Source: Paraplanobispora takensis (GTDB lineage Bacteria; Actinomycetota; Actinomycetes; Streptosporangiales; Streptosporangiaceae). Taken from it: a DNA stretch of 64,000 bases. Position numbers and translations under genes: made by a program. The stretch lies in the NCBI RefSeq assembly GCF_016863195.1, contig NZ_BOOK01000004.1:248001-312000 (forward strand), in the 5' to 3' direction. The notes beneath the pieces were generated by a model. That model ran no database searches. It was not told where the DNA came from and worked only from the letters and a program-made list of their open reading frames with translations. Positions 53,191 through 63,266 of the stretch are shown here, piece after piece (position 1 is the first letter of the stretch; each line of letters begins with the position of its first letter).

Positions 53191-55014
53191 ATGGTTCCGG
53201 GATACCGCGAGGTTCGGGAACTCGGCACGGGGGTCGGCGGCCGCGTCGTACTGGCGACCTACACCGAGACCGGCGCCTACGTGGCCATCAAATACCTGAC
53301 CGCCGCCCTGAAGGACGACCCGCGCTTCGTGACGCGCCTGCGCCGGGAGGCGCGCTCCCTGGTCGAGCTCGACCATCCCAACGTGGTCAGGCTGCACGAG
53401 TACTACGAGGACGTGCTCGAGGCCGCGGTCGTGATGGAGCTGGTCGACGGCGTCGCGCTGCGCGCGATCCTGCGCGACCACGGCGCGACGAGCCCCGAGA
53501 CGGCGCTGACCGTGTTCAAGGACGTGCTCACGGGCCTGGCCGCGGGGCACGCGCTGGGCATCGTGCACCGCGACTGCCGGCCGGAGAACGTGCTGGTCCG
53601 GGCGGACGGGACCGGCAAGCTCTCCGACTTCGGCATCGTCGCCCCCGAGGGGGACGGCCCGGCCGGGGACCCGCGCCACCTGGCCCCCGAGCGCCGCTCC
53701 GGGCAGCCGGCGAGCGCCGAGGCCGACCTCTACGCGGCCACCTGCGTGTTCCTCGAATGCCTCACCGGGCGCGCACCGGACCGCCACGCCGTACCGGCCC
53801 GGCACCGCGCGGAGCCGGTCCCCATGGACGAGGTCCCGGAGCCGCTGCGCCACCTGGTCGCGCACGGGATGGCCGCGAACCCGGCCGACCGGCCGCCGAC
53901 GGCCCGCACGTTCGCCGCGGAGCTGGAGGTGGCCGCGCCGGCCGCCTACGGGCCGGACTGGGAGCAGCGCGGCCGCCGCCGGCTGGCCGAGACCGCCACC
54001 CTGTTCGCGCTGAGCTTCCCGCTGGCCAGGACCGCCACCGGGACGGACCGCCCGGCCGCCGGGACCGCGCGCGGCCGGGCGCGGATCTTCCAGCGTCCGC
54101 GACGGCGGACGGTCGCCGTCGCGGGGCTGGTGGCCGTCGCGGCCGCCGTCGCGCTGATCGCCGCCGACCGGCCGTCCGGCCCCCTCGCCTCGGACGACGT
54201 CTTCACGCCGCCGCGGTATCCCGCGGGCGGGGCGCCGGGCGGCACCGGGCGCGCGACCGCCGCCCCCTCCCGGTCCGCGGGCGTCTCCGGGCCCTCGCGG
54301 CGGCCCGCGGAGACCACCGCCGAGGCCCCCCTGCCGTCCGGTACGGCCGCCGCCCCGGACCCGCCCGCCCTCCCCCGCCCGGGAGCCTCGTCCGCGGCGC
54401 CGGTGAGGCCGTCCGGCTCCGTTCCGGCCGTCCCCGTCCCCGTCCCGACCACCGCCTCCCCCGGGACCTCGCGCACCGCGACCGCCCCGAAACCCTCCGC
54501 TACGGCCTCCTCGACGCCTTCCCCCGCCTCCCCCACCACGCCCACCCTCCGCCACGAGGTCGTCGGCCTGGCCGTCGCCGGGATCGACGCCGACGGGGCC
54601 ACGGTCGCGCTGCGCGCCTCGACCACGGCGGACGTCGTCCTGACCGTCAGGTTCGCCGAAGGGCCCGACGAGGAGGAGCTGCGGGACACCGCCGAGCAGA
54701 CCCTCACGCTCTCGGGCCGGGAGGTCTACATCGAGACGGTCCCGCACGCCTTCACCGTCCCCCCGTGCGGGCAGACCCTTCTGCGCCGCGCCACCGTCAC
54801 CACCTACCCGCGGGCCTCCGACGGCGCGCATTCGCTCGTCGTGGAGGCCCGGGGCGAGCCCTGCCCGGAGCCGAGCGCCTCGGATCGGGACGGGCTCACC
54901 GGCGGTTCGACGGACGAGCCCGAGACCGGGCCGCCCGAGGCCGACGGCACCGGCGGGAGTCCTCCGGACGAGCCGGTGGAGGGGGAGGAATCCACCCGGT
55001 ACGACACCTTGTGA
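53191..55014 (+). CDS. Transmembrane Ser/Thr protein kinase
   Basis: 607 residues. Kinase domain 1-245: AIK lysine, catalytic loop HRDCRPEN (about 126) where the usual Lys is Arg, SDFGIV and APERRSG. A membrane helix (about 307-326) leads to a P/S/T-rich linker (327-450) and a beta-rich extracytoplasmic domain with a Cys pair, ending in an acidic Gly/Asp/Glu tail. The glycine loop (LGTGVGGRV) is PknB-like. Start at 53191 has GAAGGGGA upstream; an ATG at 53131 is an alternative. Probably senses an envelope signal. Ligand unknown. Confidence 0.9.
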   Translation: MVPGYREVRELGTGVGGRVVLATYTETGAYVAIKYLTAALKDDPRFVTRLRREARSLVELDHPNVVRLHEYYEDVLEAAVVMELVDGVALRAILRDHGATSPETALTVFKDVLTGLAAGHALGIVHRDCRPENVLVRADGTGKLSDFGIVAPEGDGPAGDPRHLAPERRSGQPASAEADLYAATCVFLECLTGRAPDRHAVPARHRAEPVPMDEVPEPLRHLVAHGMAANPADRPPTARTFAAELEVAAPAAYGPDWEQRGRRRLAETATLFALSFPLARTATGTDRPAAGTARGRARIFQRPRRRTVAVAGLVAVAAAVALIAADRPSGPLASDDVFTPPRYPAGGAPGGTGRATAAPSRSAGVSGPSRRPAETTAEAPLPSGTAAAPDPPALPRPGASSAAPVRPSGSVPAVPVPVPTTASPGTSRTATAPKPSATASSTPSPASPTTPTLRHEVVGLAVAGIDADGATVALRASTTADVVLTVRFAEGPDEEELRDTAEQTLTLSGREVYIETVPHAFTVPPCGQTLLRRATVTTYPRASDGAHSLVVEARGEPCPEPSASDRDGLTGGSTDEPETGPPEADGTGGSPPDEPVEGEESTRYDTL

Positions 55015-55018
55015 GCAA

Positions 55019-55040
55019 ACCAAGCGTGCGCTAGCTTGGC
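55019..55040 (+). promoter_or_regulatory. KstR2-like double half-site before DUF35 operon
   Basis: CCAAGC and GCTTGG separated by eight bases (55020-55039), just five bases before the ATG at 55046. The left 14-mer ACCAAGCGTGCGCT agrees with the box in its left half only. Confidence 0.5.
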
Positions 55041-55045
55041 GATCG

Positions 55046-55408
55046 ATGGCCAGTGACACGCTCCCCTACTGGGAGGCCTGCCGCCGCGGCGAGTTGCTCG
55101 TCCAGCGCTGCGCGGCCTGCGCGCGGTGGGTGCACCTGCCCGCCGCCGAGTGCCCCCACTGCGGCGGCACCGACCTTCCCTATGCGCCCGTGTCGGGCGA
55201 GGGCCGCGTGCACACGTTCACCGTGGTGCACCGCTCGTTCGTGCCGGAGTTCCGCGGGCGGGAGCCGTACGTGCTGGCCTGGATCGACCTGCCGGAAGGG
55301 GTCAGGGCGTTCGGCGGGGTCGTCGGCTGCCCGCCCGGGCAGGTGCGGATCGGCATGCCCGTGCGCGTGACCTTCGTCGACGACCTACCCCAGTGGAGAC
55401 CCGCGTGA
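55046..55408 (+). CDS. DUF35 OB-fold/zinc-ribbon protein
   Basis: 120 residues. A zinc ribbon (CAAC and CPHC pairs) is followed by an OB-fold (GEGRVHTFTVVHR, YVLAWIDL). DUF35 proteins bind acyl-CoA and partner with thiolase-like Ltp proteins or MaoC-type hydratases. No Ltp gene is adjacent; the one at 36490 is the only candidate partner in the window. First gene of a five-gene operon, overlapping the next by four bases. Confidence 0.9.
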   Translation: MASDTLPYWEACRRGELLVQRCAACARWVHLPAAECPHCGGTDLPYAPVSGEGRVHTFTVVHRSFVPEFRGREPYVLAWIDLPEGVRAFGGVVGCPPGQVRIGMPVRVTFVDDLPQWRPA

Positions 55409-55746
55409 GCAAGCTCGGCAACGTCCTCATCCCCGTCGACGACCTGGACAAGGCCATCGCGTTCTACTGCGACGCGCTCGGGCTGACGGTCAAGTTCCGC
55501 GACGGCGACCGGTTCGCGGCCCTGGACGGCGGGGGTGTCACGGTGGCGCTCGCCACCGCGGGAGAGCAGGTGGCCGGGGCGGTCACCGCGCCCTCCTACA
55601 AGGTCGGCGACACCGCGCGGGCCGTACGGGAACTGTCCGAGGCCGGCGCCGAGGTCGTGCTCGGGCCCGAGACCGGCCCCCACGAGACCCGGGCCGTGCT
55701 GCGCGACCCGTCAGGAAACGTCTTCGTCCTCTACTCGCCCCTGTGA
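55405..55746 (+). CDS. VOC (glyoxalase/bleomycin resistance) family protein
   Basis: 113 residues, one VOC unit of two beta-alpha-beta-beta-beta modules: NVLIPVDDLDKAIAFYCDALGL (key DLDKAIAFY) and RDPSGNVFVLYSP. VOC enzymes may be epimerases, dioxygenases or lyases; methylmalonyl-CoA-epimerase-like action on a CoA ester is possible here. The GTG start overlaps the DUF35 stop (GTGA). Confidence 0.88.
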   Translation: MSKLGNVLIPVDDLDKAIAFYCDALGLTVKFRDGDRFAALDGGGVTVALATAGEQVAGAVTAPSYKVGDTARAVRELSEAGAEVVLGPETGPHETRAVLRDPSGNVFVLYSPL

Positions 55747-55828
55747 GACCCCGTCTCGCCCTGTGACCCCGTCCACGCGGGGCGCGGCCGAGGACACCGC
55801 GCAAGGACATCACCGACCGGAGGCCCCC

Positions 55829-57433
55829 ATGGCGCGATCCCCCCACGGCAACCCGCACGGCAACCCGCACGGCAACCCCTACGGCAACTACGCCTACGCC
55901 GTCCTGTCCGCCAACGCCCTGCGCACCCCGGACCGGGTCGCGCTGACCTACTGCGGCACGCAGAGCTTCACCTACGCGGAGCTCGACCGGGTCGTCAACC
56001 GGCGCGTCCACGCGCTGGCCGAGGCCGGGGTCGAGCCGGGGCGGCGGGTGGCCGCGCTGCTCAACGAGACGCTGCACGTGGCCGAGGTCTATCTCGCCAC
56101 GGCCAAGCTCGGCGCGGTCACCGCGGCGCTCAACCCCTACTGGCCGGTGGAGACGCTCCAGGCGGTCGTGGCCGCCTCCGGCGCCACCGCGTTCGTCTAC
56201 GACTCGACGGTCGAGCAGACCGTGGCGCGGATCAGGCCCGAACTGCCCGGGATCACCACCTGGATCAAGGTCGGCGGCCCGGGTGAGGACGCCGTGGACC
56301 TGGACGCGCTGAGCGCCGCGGCCTCCGAGGAGGAGCCGGAGCCGGGCGCGGCCTGGGACGACCCGCTGGCGCTGTACTACACCTCCGGGACCACAGGCCT
56401 GCCCAAGGCCGTGATCCACACCCACGCCTCGGCCCTGGCCACCGCGCAGATCTGGCTGGACGTGCCGCGCGCGGAGGACTCGGTGCTCGGCACCGGCGCG
56501 ATCATCTGGGGCATCGGCTTCCCCGCCCTGGTCGGGCCCGCCCTCTACGCCGGGATGCGGCTGGTGCTGGAGCAGGACTGGGGCCCGGGGAACTTCCTGA
56601 AGGTCGTCCCCCGCGAGAAGGTCACGCACGTCTCGCAGATCCCGTCGTTCTACGCGGCGCTGCTCGGCTCCGACGACCACGCCTCCGCCGACCTGTCCTC
56701 CCTGCGGGTCATCATGCTCGGCGGCGAACCGCTCCCGGCGGCGTTGCTGGCCCGGATGAAGGAGCGGCTGCCGGAGGCGGGCGTCTACTGCTACTACGGC
56801 CAGACCGAGGCCCCCTACACCTGCTTCGGCCGGGTGGACGACGGCAGCACCCCGCTCGGCTCCTCCGGCCGGGCCAGGATCGGCAACGCCGTACGGATCA
56901 CCGGGCCGGACGGCTCCCGGGTGCTGGGCGAGACCGGCGAGATCAACCTGTCCGGACCGCACCGGATGGCCGGCTACGACGGGCTCCCCGACAAGACCGC
57001 CGAGGTGCTGCGTGACGGCTGGTACGTCGGCGGCGACCTGGGCGTGCTGTCGGAGGACGGCAACCTGACCGTGCTCGGCCGCCGCGAGGACGCCATCCTC
57101 AAGGGCGGCACGTGGTCGCAGCCCTCGGCGATCGAGGAGGCGGCGGTGGCCCTGGACGGCGTGGCCGAGGCCGGGGTCGTGGGCGTGCCCGCCCACGTCG
57201 AGGGCGCCGGTGCCGTCGAGCAGAAGATCCTGCTGGCGGTGGTCCCCAGGTCCGGGCACTCGCTCGACGCCTCCAAGATCGAGCTGGCGCTGGGTGAGAC
57301 GCTTCCCGGGCACCAGCGGCCGGACCGCGTCGTGGTCGCCGAGGAGCTGCCCCACTTCCAGGACGCCTCCGGCGGACCGGGCAAGCTGCTCCGCCGCGAG
57401 ATCCGCGAGAGGTACCGGCACCTGTTCGACTGA
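55829..57433 (+). CDS. Acyl-CoA synthetase (AMP-forming)
   Basis: 534 residues of the ANL superfamily with an intact A3 motif YTSGTTGLPK (about residue 185), YYGQTEAPY, GGDLGVLSEDG and GRREDAILKGG; the C-terminal Lys motif is GGPGKLLRREIRE. Activates a carboxylic acid to its CoA thioester. Residues 5-20 are an HGNP repeat (see repeat finding). GGAGG lies before the ATG. Third gene of the operon. Confidence 0.92.
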   Translation: MARSPHGNPHGNPHGNPYGNYAYAVLSANALRTPDRVALTYCGTQSFTYAELDRVVNRRVHALAEAGVEPGRRVAALLNETLHVAEVYLATAKLGAVTAALNPYWPVETLQAVVAASGATAFVYDSTVEQTVARIRPELPGITTWIKVGGPGEDAVDLDALSAAASEEEPEPGAAWDDPLALYYTSGTTGLPKAVIHTHASALATAQIWLDVPRAEDSVLGTGAIIWGIGFPALVGPALYAGMRLVLEQDWGPGNFLKVVPREKVTHVSQIPSFYAALLGSDDHASADLSSLRVIMLGGEPLPAALLARMKERLPEAGVYCYYGQTEAPYTCFGRVDDGSTPLGSSGRARIGNAVRITGPDGSRVLGETGEINLSGPHRMAGYDGLPDKTAEVLRDGWYVGGDLGVLSEDGNLTVLGRREDAILKGGTWSQPSAIEEAAVALDGVAEAGVVGVPAHVEGAGAVEQKILLAVVPRSGHSLDASKIELALGETLPGHQRPDRVVVAEELPHFQDASGGPGKLLRREIRERYRHLFD

Positions 57434-57493
57434 CCCCTCCGGCTCCCGTCCCGGCGCGCAGCCACCCCGACCCCCCGCGGGAGGAAGAACCGC

Positions 57494-59899
57494 ATGATCC
57501 CCGAGCACGAGGTCAAGGCGCTGCTGCGCGCGGCCGGAGTGACCGTGCCGCGCGGCGCCGCGGTGGCCCTGCCCGCCGGGGCCACCGCAGCCGCCGGGAC
57601 GCCCGGAGCGCCCGGAACGCCTGGAGCGGCCGAGGTCGCCGCCGGGGTGGCCGCCCAGGTCGTCGCCGATGTGGCCGCCGCGGCCCGGGACCTGGCCCCG
57701 CCGCTGGTCCTGAAGGCCTACGGGCCCGGCCTCGTGCACAAGTCGGAGGCGGGCGCGGTACGGCTGGCGCTCGGCGGCGCGGCCGAGGCCGGGGAGGCGG
57801 CGGCCGGGATGCTGCGGGCGCTCCTCGCCCGGGGCGTCACGCCCGCCGGGTTCCTGGTCGAGGAGCAGGCCGCGCCCGGGGTCGAGCTGATCGTGGGCGT
57901 CGTGGACGACCCGGGGTTCGGGCCGGTCCTGCTGACCGGGCTCGGCGGCGTCTGGACCGAGGCGATGCGCGACACCGCCCTGCGGCTGTGCCCGATCACC
58001 GAGGCCGACGCCCGGGAGATGCTCGCCTCCCTGCGGGGCGCCCCCCTGCTGCACGGCTACCGTGGCCGTCCCGCCGTGGACGTGCGGGCCCTGGTCGAGC
58101 TGCTCGTCACGGTCGGCGGGGCCGGCGGGCTCTGGGAACGGCTGGACCTGGGCGAGTTCGAGCTGAACCCGGTGATCGCCGCGGAGAAGGGCGTCATCGC
58201 GGTCGACGCCCGCTACCTCCCGGCCGACTCGCCGCCCACGGTCCCCACCCTCGGCTCCGCCTCGGACACCCCGGACAGCCGGCCGGTCCCCGGCAGAGCG
58301 AGCGGCGCTTCGCAGACACACGGGGCCACCGGACCGGAAACGAACCCCACCACACCACTCGAACCGGCCGCTCCCGGCAGCACGGACGGCGCCACGCGGG
58401 CACACGGGGCCGTCGGGCGGCGGGGGACGGACTTCACGGCGTTGTTCGAGCCGCGGCGGGTGGCCGTGGTGGGGGCGTCGGCGAACCGGCCGAACTTCGG
58501 GAACATGTTCCTGGAGTTCTACAAGGCGACCGGGGTGCCGCTGGTGGCGGTGCATCCGGAGGCGGACGAGGTCGACGGGGTGCCGGCGGTGCGCGGGCTG
58601 GACGCGGCGCAGGCCGACTACGCGCTGGTGGCCGTGCCCGCCGGGCGGTGCGCCGAGGTCGTACGGCAGGCCCGCGGCATCCCGTTCGTCCAGGTGATGA
58701 GCGGCGGGTTCGGCGAGGCCGGGCGGCCGGAGCTGGAGGCCGGGCTGGTCCGGGCGGCGGCCGAGGCCGGGACCCGGCTGCTGGGCCCGAACTGCATGGG
58801 CGTCTACAGCCCCCGCGGCGGTCAGACGTTCGTCGGCGGGCAGCAGGGCCCGCCCGGGCACGTGGCGCTGATCTCGCAGAGCGGCGGCCTGGCCGGGGAG
58901 GTCATCAAGGTCGGCGAGCGGCGCGGGCTGGCCTTCAGCCGGGTGGCGACGGTGGGGAACTCCGCCGACGTGACCCCCGCCGAGCTGCTGCGCTGGCTGG
59001 CCGTCGACGAGCACACCTCGGCCGTCGGCATGTACCTGGAGGACCCGCGCGGCGGGCGTGCCCTGTTCGAGGCGCTGATGTCGGTGCGCGGGCGCCTGCC
59101 CGTGGTCCTGCTGGTCGGCGGCCGCAGCGCCCAGGGACGCCGCGCCGCCGCCTCCCACACCGGGGGAATGGTCGGCGACGCCCGTCTGTGGCGCTCCCTG
59201 GCCGAACAGACCGGGGCCGCTCTCGTCACCGGCCAGGACGATCTGATCGGCGTCCTGTCCTTCTTCCAGTCCCACGCCGCCCGCCTGCCCGGCCCCGGCC
59301 CCGTCGCCCCCGGTCCCGGTCCCGGTCTGGAGATCCCCGTTCCCCGGCGCCCGCCGGACGAGGACGACGGCGGGGTGCTGGTGGTGGGCCCGAGCGGCGG
59401 GGCCAGCGTGCTGGCCGCGGACGTGTTCGACGGGGCCGGGCTGTCGCTGAGGGCGTTGCCGCAGGAGGCCCTGGACGGGCTGCGGGCCCTGGGGGTCGGG
59501 GTGGGCAGCTCGCTCGCCAACCCCCTGGAGATCCCCGTGGGCCCCCGCGGACGGCCGGACCTCGTACGGGAGGCCGTCGGGGCGATCGTGGCGCGGCGGC
59601 CGTACCCGGACGTCGTGGCGCACGTCAACGTGCAGAGCTTCTTCACCTACGGGACCTCCGCCGAGCCCTTGCACGCCTACACGCGCGCCCTGGCGCGGGC
59701 CCAGCGGGAGCTGCCCGGCCTCCGGATCACCCTGGTGACCAGGAACGGCGAGTGCGCGCCGTACGGGGTCGAGGACGAGCTCCGCGAGATCGCGGCGGAG
59801 GCCGGGATCCCCGTCTACCGCTCGATGGAGGCGGCGGCGACGGCCATCGCCGCCGCCGGGCGCTTCATCCGGGCCGTGCGTGTCGATCGAGTCGCTTGA
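57494..59899 (+). CDS. ADP-forming acyl-CoA synthetase, beta-alpha fusion
   Basis: 801 residues. Residues 1-245: ATP-grasp (beta) domain with LVLKAYGPGLVHKSEAGAV (key VHKSEAG) and ELNPVIA. Residues about 250-310 are a low-complexity Pro/Thr/Gly linker. Residues 315-800: CoA-binding and ligase (alpha) domains with RRVAVVGAS, LLGPNCMGVYSP, ISQSGGLAGEV and the phospho-His in SHTGGMVGD (about 555). It makes an acyl-CoA with formation of ADP. Most fused relatives have the alpha part first; here the order is reversed. Fourth gene of the operon. Confidence 0.92.
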   Translation: MIPEHEVKALLRAAGVTVPRGAAVALPAGATAAAGTPGAPGTPGAAEVAAGVAAQVVADVAAAARDLAPPLVLKAYGPGLVHKSEAGAVRLALGGAAEAGEAAAGMLRALLARGVTPAGFLVEEQAAPGVELIVGVVDDPGFGPVLLTGLGGVWTEAMRDTALRLCPITEADAREMLASLRGAPLLHGYRGRPAVDVRALVELLVTVGGAGGLWERLDLGEFELNPVIAAEKGVIAVDARYLPADSPPTVPTLGSASDTPDSRPVPGRASGASQTHGATGPETNPTTPLEPAAPGSTDGATRAHGAVGRRGTDFTALFEPRRVAVVGASANRPNFGNMFLEFYKATGVPLVAVHPEADEVDGVPAVRGLDAAQADYALVAVPAGRCAEVVRQARGIPFVQVMSGGFGEAGRPELEAGLVRAAAEAGTRLLGPNCMGVYSPRGGQTFVGGQQGPPGHVALISQSGGLAGEVIKVGERRGLAFSRVATVGNSADVTPAELLRWLAVDEHTSAVGMYLEDPRGGRALFEALMSVRGRLPVVLLVGGRSAQGRRAAASHTGGMVGDARLWRSLAEQTGAALVTGQDDLIGVLSFFQSHAARLPGPGPVAPGPGPGLEIPVPRRPPDEDDGGVLVVGPSGGASVLAADVFDGAGLSLRALPQEALDGLRALGVGVGSSLANPLEIPVGPRGRPDLVREAVGAIVARRPYPDVVAHVNVQSFFTYGTSAEPLHAYTRALARAQRELPGLRITLVTRNGECAPYGVEDELREIAAEAGIPVYRSMEAAATAIAAAGRFIRAVRVDRVA

Positions 59900-59919
59900 A
59901 TCATCCGAGGAGCTGGAAG

Positions 59920-60669
<750 letters not shown>

Positions 60670-60727
60670 GCCCGTACGGGGGCATATAGAGGGGTTTGCC
60701 GCCAAGATCCCGGGGAAGCCGTTCCGG

Positions 60728-62476
60728 ATGCTACGGACGATCGCAACGGCCGCAGCTCTTCTCCCCGGGCTGCTCGCCGTCCCCTCCGCATCATCCCCGT
60801 CCTCATCGGCCCCCGCCTCCTCCGGCATCCCCCCGTCCACCCACGCCTGCGCCGCGGCCGCACAGCGGTGCGAGGGCCGGATCACGGTGCCGCTCGACTG
60901 GAACGACCCCTCCTCGGAGCGGATCACCGTCGCGTTCGCCTGGGTCCCCCGGGCCGGTGCCACCTCCACGGTCCTGGCCAACCCCGGCGGACCGCTGCCC
61001 GCGCTGCCGCTGCTGCCCGTGCTGGAGCAGACGGTCGACCGGCAGAACCTGCTGGTGGTCGAGCCCCGCGGACTGGGCGAGTCCAGCCCGCTGCGCTGCC
61101 CGGACCTGGATCTGAACCGCCCGGAGACCATCGCCTCCTGCGCCGGGCAGGTGGGCGCCCGCGGCCGGTTCTTCACCGCGGACCAGGCCGTCGCCGACAT
61201 GGACGCCGTGCGCGAGGCGCTGGGCGTGCCGAAGGTGACGTTCTACGGCGTCTCCTACGGCACCCTGTTCGCCCAGGCCTACGCCGCCCGCCATCCGGAC
61301 AGCACCGCCGGGGTGTTCCTGGACAGCCTCGTCCCGGTGGGCGGGGACGGCTACGCCGTCGAGCCGATCCGGGCCCGCACCGATCTGCTGGAACCGACCT
61401 GCCGGTCCTCCCGCGACTGCGAGAAGGCCTGGTCGGCCCTCGTACGGCGGCTGCGCGCCCGGCCCGATCCCGCGATCCCGATGACGACCCTGCTGGGCCT
61501 GCTGCCCCGCCTCAACGAGCCGGTGTTCGGACGCGAGCTGAACGCCGCCGCCTCCGCCTACCTGCGCGGCGACCCGCTGCCGCTGCGCCGTCTGGCCGAG
61601 GCCGCCGGCGCGGCACCGGTCCCGCCGCTGCGCGGGCCCGACTTCGCCGGCCTGCTCGCCTACAAGTGCGGTGACGCGCGCTTCCCCTTCGACCGGGACG
61701 CCACGGCCGCCGGACGCAGGCGGCAGCTCGACCGCTTCTACGCCCGCCAGCGGCCCCTGCGGCCGTTCACCGTGGCCGAGGTGGGCGGCATGACCGGATG
61801 GGCCGACTGGTGCGTCCACTGGCCGACCCCGCGCGACAACCCCCCGGTCCCGCCGCGGGCGGACCGTCCCGGTGTGCCGGCCGCGGCGGTGGCCGGGGAC
61901 TACGACACCCACAGCCCGGCCGAGGTCGCCCGGTACCTCCCGGAGGCCTCCGTGCTGCGAGTCGTCGGCGGCGGGCACGGCACGACGCTCGGCGTGCCCT
62001 GCTCCCGCGAGGCGCTGCGGTCCTTCCTGGCCCGGCCCGGTGAGCCGCCCCGCTCCTGCGACGTGTCGAGCCACCGCCCGATCGCGTCCTTCCCTCAGGC
62101 GGTGAAGGACCTGCCGGAGACCGAGGGTGTCGACCCGCGCCTCGCCGCCGCGTTCGCCACGGCGGCCGACGCCGCGGTCCGGCGCGACCCGGGTTCGGCG
62201 TCCTACCGGGCGCTGAAGGAGGAGCCGGGCCTGCGCGGCGGGAAGCTGGTCTTCGACGACGAGGCCTCGGCCATCCGCTTGGAGGAGGCGCGCTTCGTGC
62301 GCGACCTGGCGGTGAGCGGTCAGGTCGTCCTGGGGCCGGACGGCACCGCCACCGCCCGGCTGACGGTCGGCGGCACCGAGGCGACCTTCTCCTGGCCCGC
62401 CCTGCGCGCCCTGGACCCGGTCCCCGTCTCCGGAAGCTTCGGCGGGCGGCCGTTCAGCGCCGAGATCCCCGTATGA
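60728..62476 (+). CDS. Secreted TAP-like alpha/beta hydrolase
   Basis: 582 residues. Sec signal peptide (about 1-20) then an Ala/Ser/Pro-rich stretch and a tripeptidyl-aminopeptidase-type alpha/beta hydrolase: LANPGGP oxyanion region, VEPRGLGESSPLRC, nucleophile GVSYGT, catalytic Asp near GDYDTHSP and His in GGGHGTTLG. Paired cysteines fit export. Expected to release short peptides extracellularly. Confidence 0.88.
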   Translation: MLRTIATAAALLPGLLAVPSASSPSSSAPASSGIPPSTHACAAAAQRCEGRITVPLDWNDPSSERITVAFAWVPRAGATSTVLANPGGPLPALPLLPVLEQTVDRQNLLVVEPRGLGESSPLRCPDLDLNRPETIASCAGQVGARGRFFTADQAVADMDAVREALGVPKVTFYGVSYGTLFAQAYAARHPDSTAGVFLDSLVPVGGDGYAVEPIRARTDLLEPTCRSSRDCEKAWSALVRRLRARPDPAIPMTTLLGLLPRLNEPVFGRELNAAASAYLRGDPLPLRRLAEAAGAAPVPPLRGPDFAGLLAYKCGDARFPFDRDATAAGRRRQLDRFYARQRPLRPFTVAEVGGMTGWADWCVHWPTPRDNPPVPPRADRPGVPAAAVAGDYDTHSPAEVARYLPEASVLRVVGGGHGTTLGVPCSREALRSFLARPGEPPRSCDVSSHRPIASFPQAVKDLPETEGVDPRLAAAFATAADAAVRRDPGSASYRALKEEPGLRGGKLVFDDEASAIRLEEARFVRDLAVSGQVVLGPDGTATARLTVGGTEATFSWPALRALDPVPVSGSFGGRPFSAEIPV

Positions 62477-62480
62477 GGCC

Positions 62481-62530
62481 CGCGGGTCCCGCCCGGCAGC
62501 CGGCAGGCTGAACGCCGGGCGGGACCCGCG
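62481..62530. terminator. Strong hairpin terminator
   Basis: A 17-base-pair stem (62481-62497 with 62514-62530) following the hydrolase stop at 62476, between convergent genes. Confidence 0.8.
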
Positions 62531-62623
62531 TGGTGCCGGGGAGGACGAGAGTCCACCGGTCCCGCGCGAGGCCGGGGAGGTCGAAGGCCGGCGCCGGCCC
62601 CGTCGCGGGCTCCTCGGAGGCTC

Positions 62624-63256
62624 TCAGGCGGGGCCGCCCTGCGTGACCCAGCCGGACGGGGTGATGAACAATCCGGTCGCCTCCACCAGCGGGGTCCCGT
62701 CCGGCAGGGCGATGCGGCCGTCGGCCCAGTTCTTGCGCCCCTCCGACCGCGTGTATTCGGCGGTGGCCACCAGCGGCTCGCCGTACGGCACGGGCCGCCG
62801 GTAGTGCACGGTGAGGGAGGCCGTCATGCCGGGGAAGCCCGCCACCGCGGCGGCGTGACCCAGGAGGTGGTCGAGGACCATCGCGCTCACGCCGCCGTGG
62901 ACCGAGTCCGGCGGGCCCTCGTGGGCCGGGCGGAAGCTGAGCTCCGCACGGGCCGTCCGCTCCGGGGTCGTCTCGACGGCCAGGGGGAGCGCGAGCGGGT
63001 TGGCCGAGCCGATCACGGCGTTGCCCGGGTGGCGGGGCACGCCGTCGGAGCCGAGGTCGAAGCCCCGCGTGGAGTCGCGCCGCACCGCGTTGAGCCGCTC
63101 GGTCAGGGCGGCCAGCTCGGCGGCGACCGCGAGGAGCTCGTCCTGGGGGACGTCCGTCATCACCACCGCGTCGATGAGGTCGCGGGTCTGCTGGCTGAGC
63201 AGGGACAGCGCGGTGTGGCGGGCCCCGGCGTCCTCGGCGGTGACATCGATCGTCAT
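62624..63256 (-). CDS. Hotdog-fold PaaI-type thioesterase
   Basis: 210 residues. C-terminal hotdog domain with HGGVSAMVLDHLLGHAA (active-site helix) and LTVHYRRPVPYGEPL. The N-terminal 85 residues are a helical extension. Hydrolyses acyl-CoA thioesters. A perfect KstR-type box ends 11 bp upstream of the ATG, linking the gene to lipid or steroid catabolism. Confidence 0.9.
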   Translation of the reverse strand: MTIDVTAEDAGARHTALSLLSQQTRDLIDAVVMTDVPQDELLAVAAELAALTERLNAVRRDSTRGFDLGSDGVPRHPGNAVIGSANPLALPLAVETTPERTARAELSFRPAHEGPPDSVHGGVSAMVLDHLLGHAAAVAGFPGMTASLTVHYRRPVPYGEPLVATAEYTRSEGRKNWADGRIALPDGTPLVEATGLFITPSGWVTQGGPA

Positions 63257-63266
63257 GGCCTCATAT

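Noticed and set aside
55583-59674. A 1363-codon open frame on the minus strand
   Set aside because: It is antisense to the AMP-ligase and ADP-forming synthetase genes and has a Gly/Arg/His/Val-rich composition with no domain, as expected from GC-biased third positions of the real genes.
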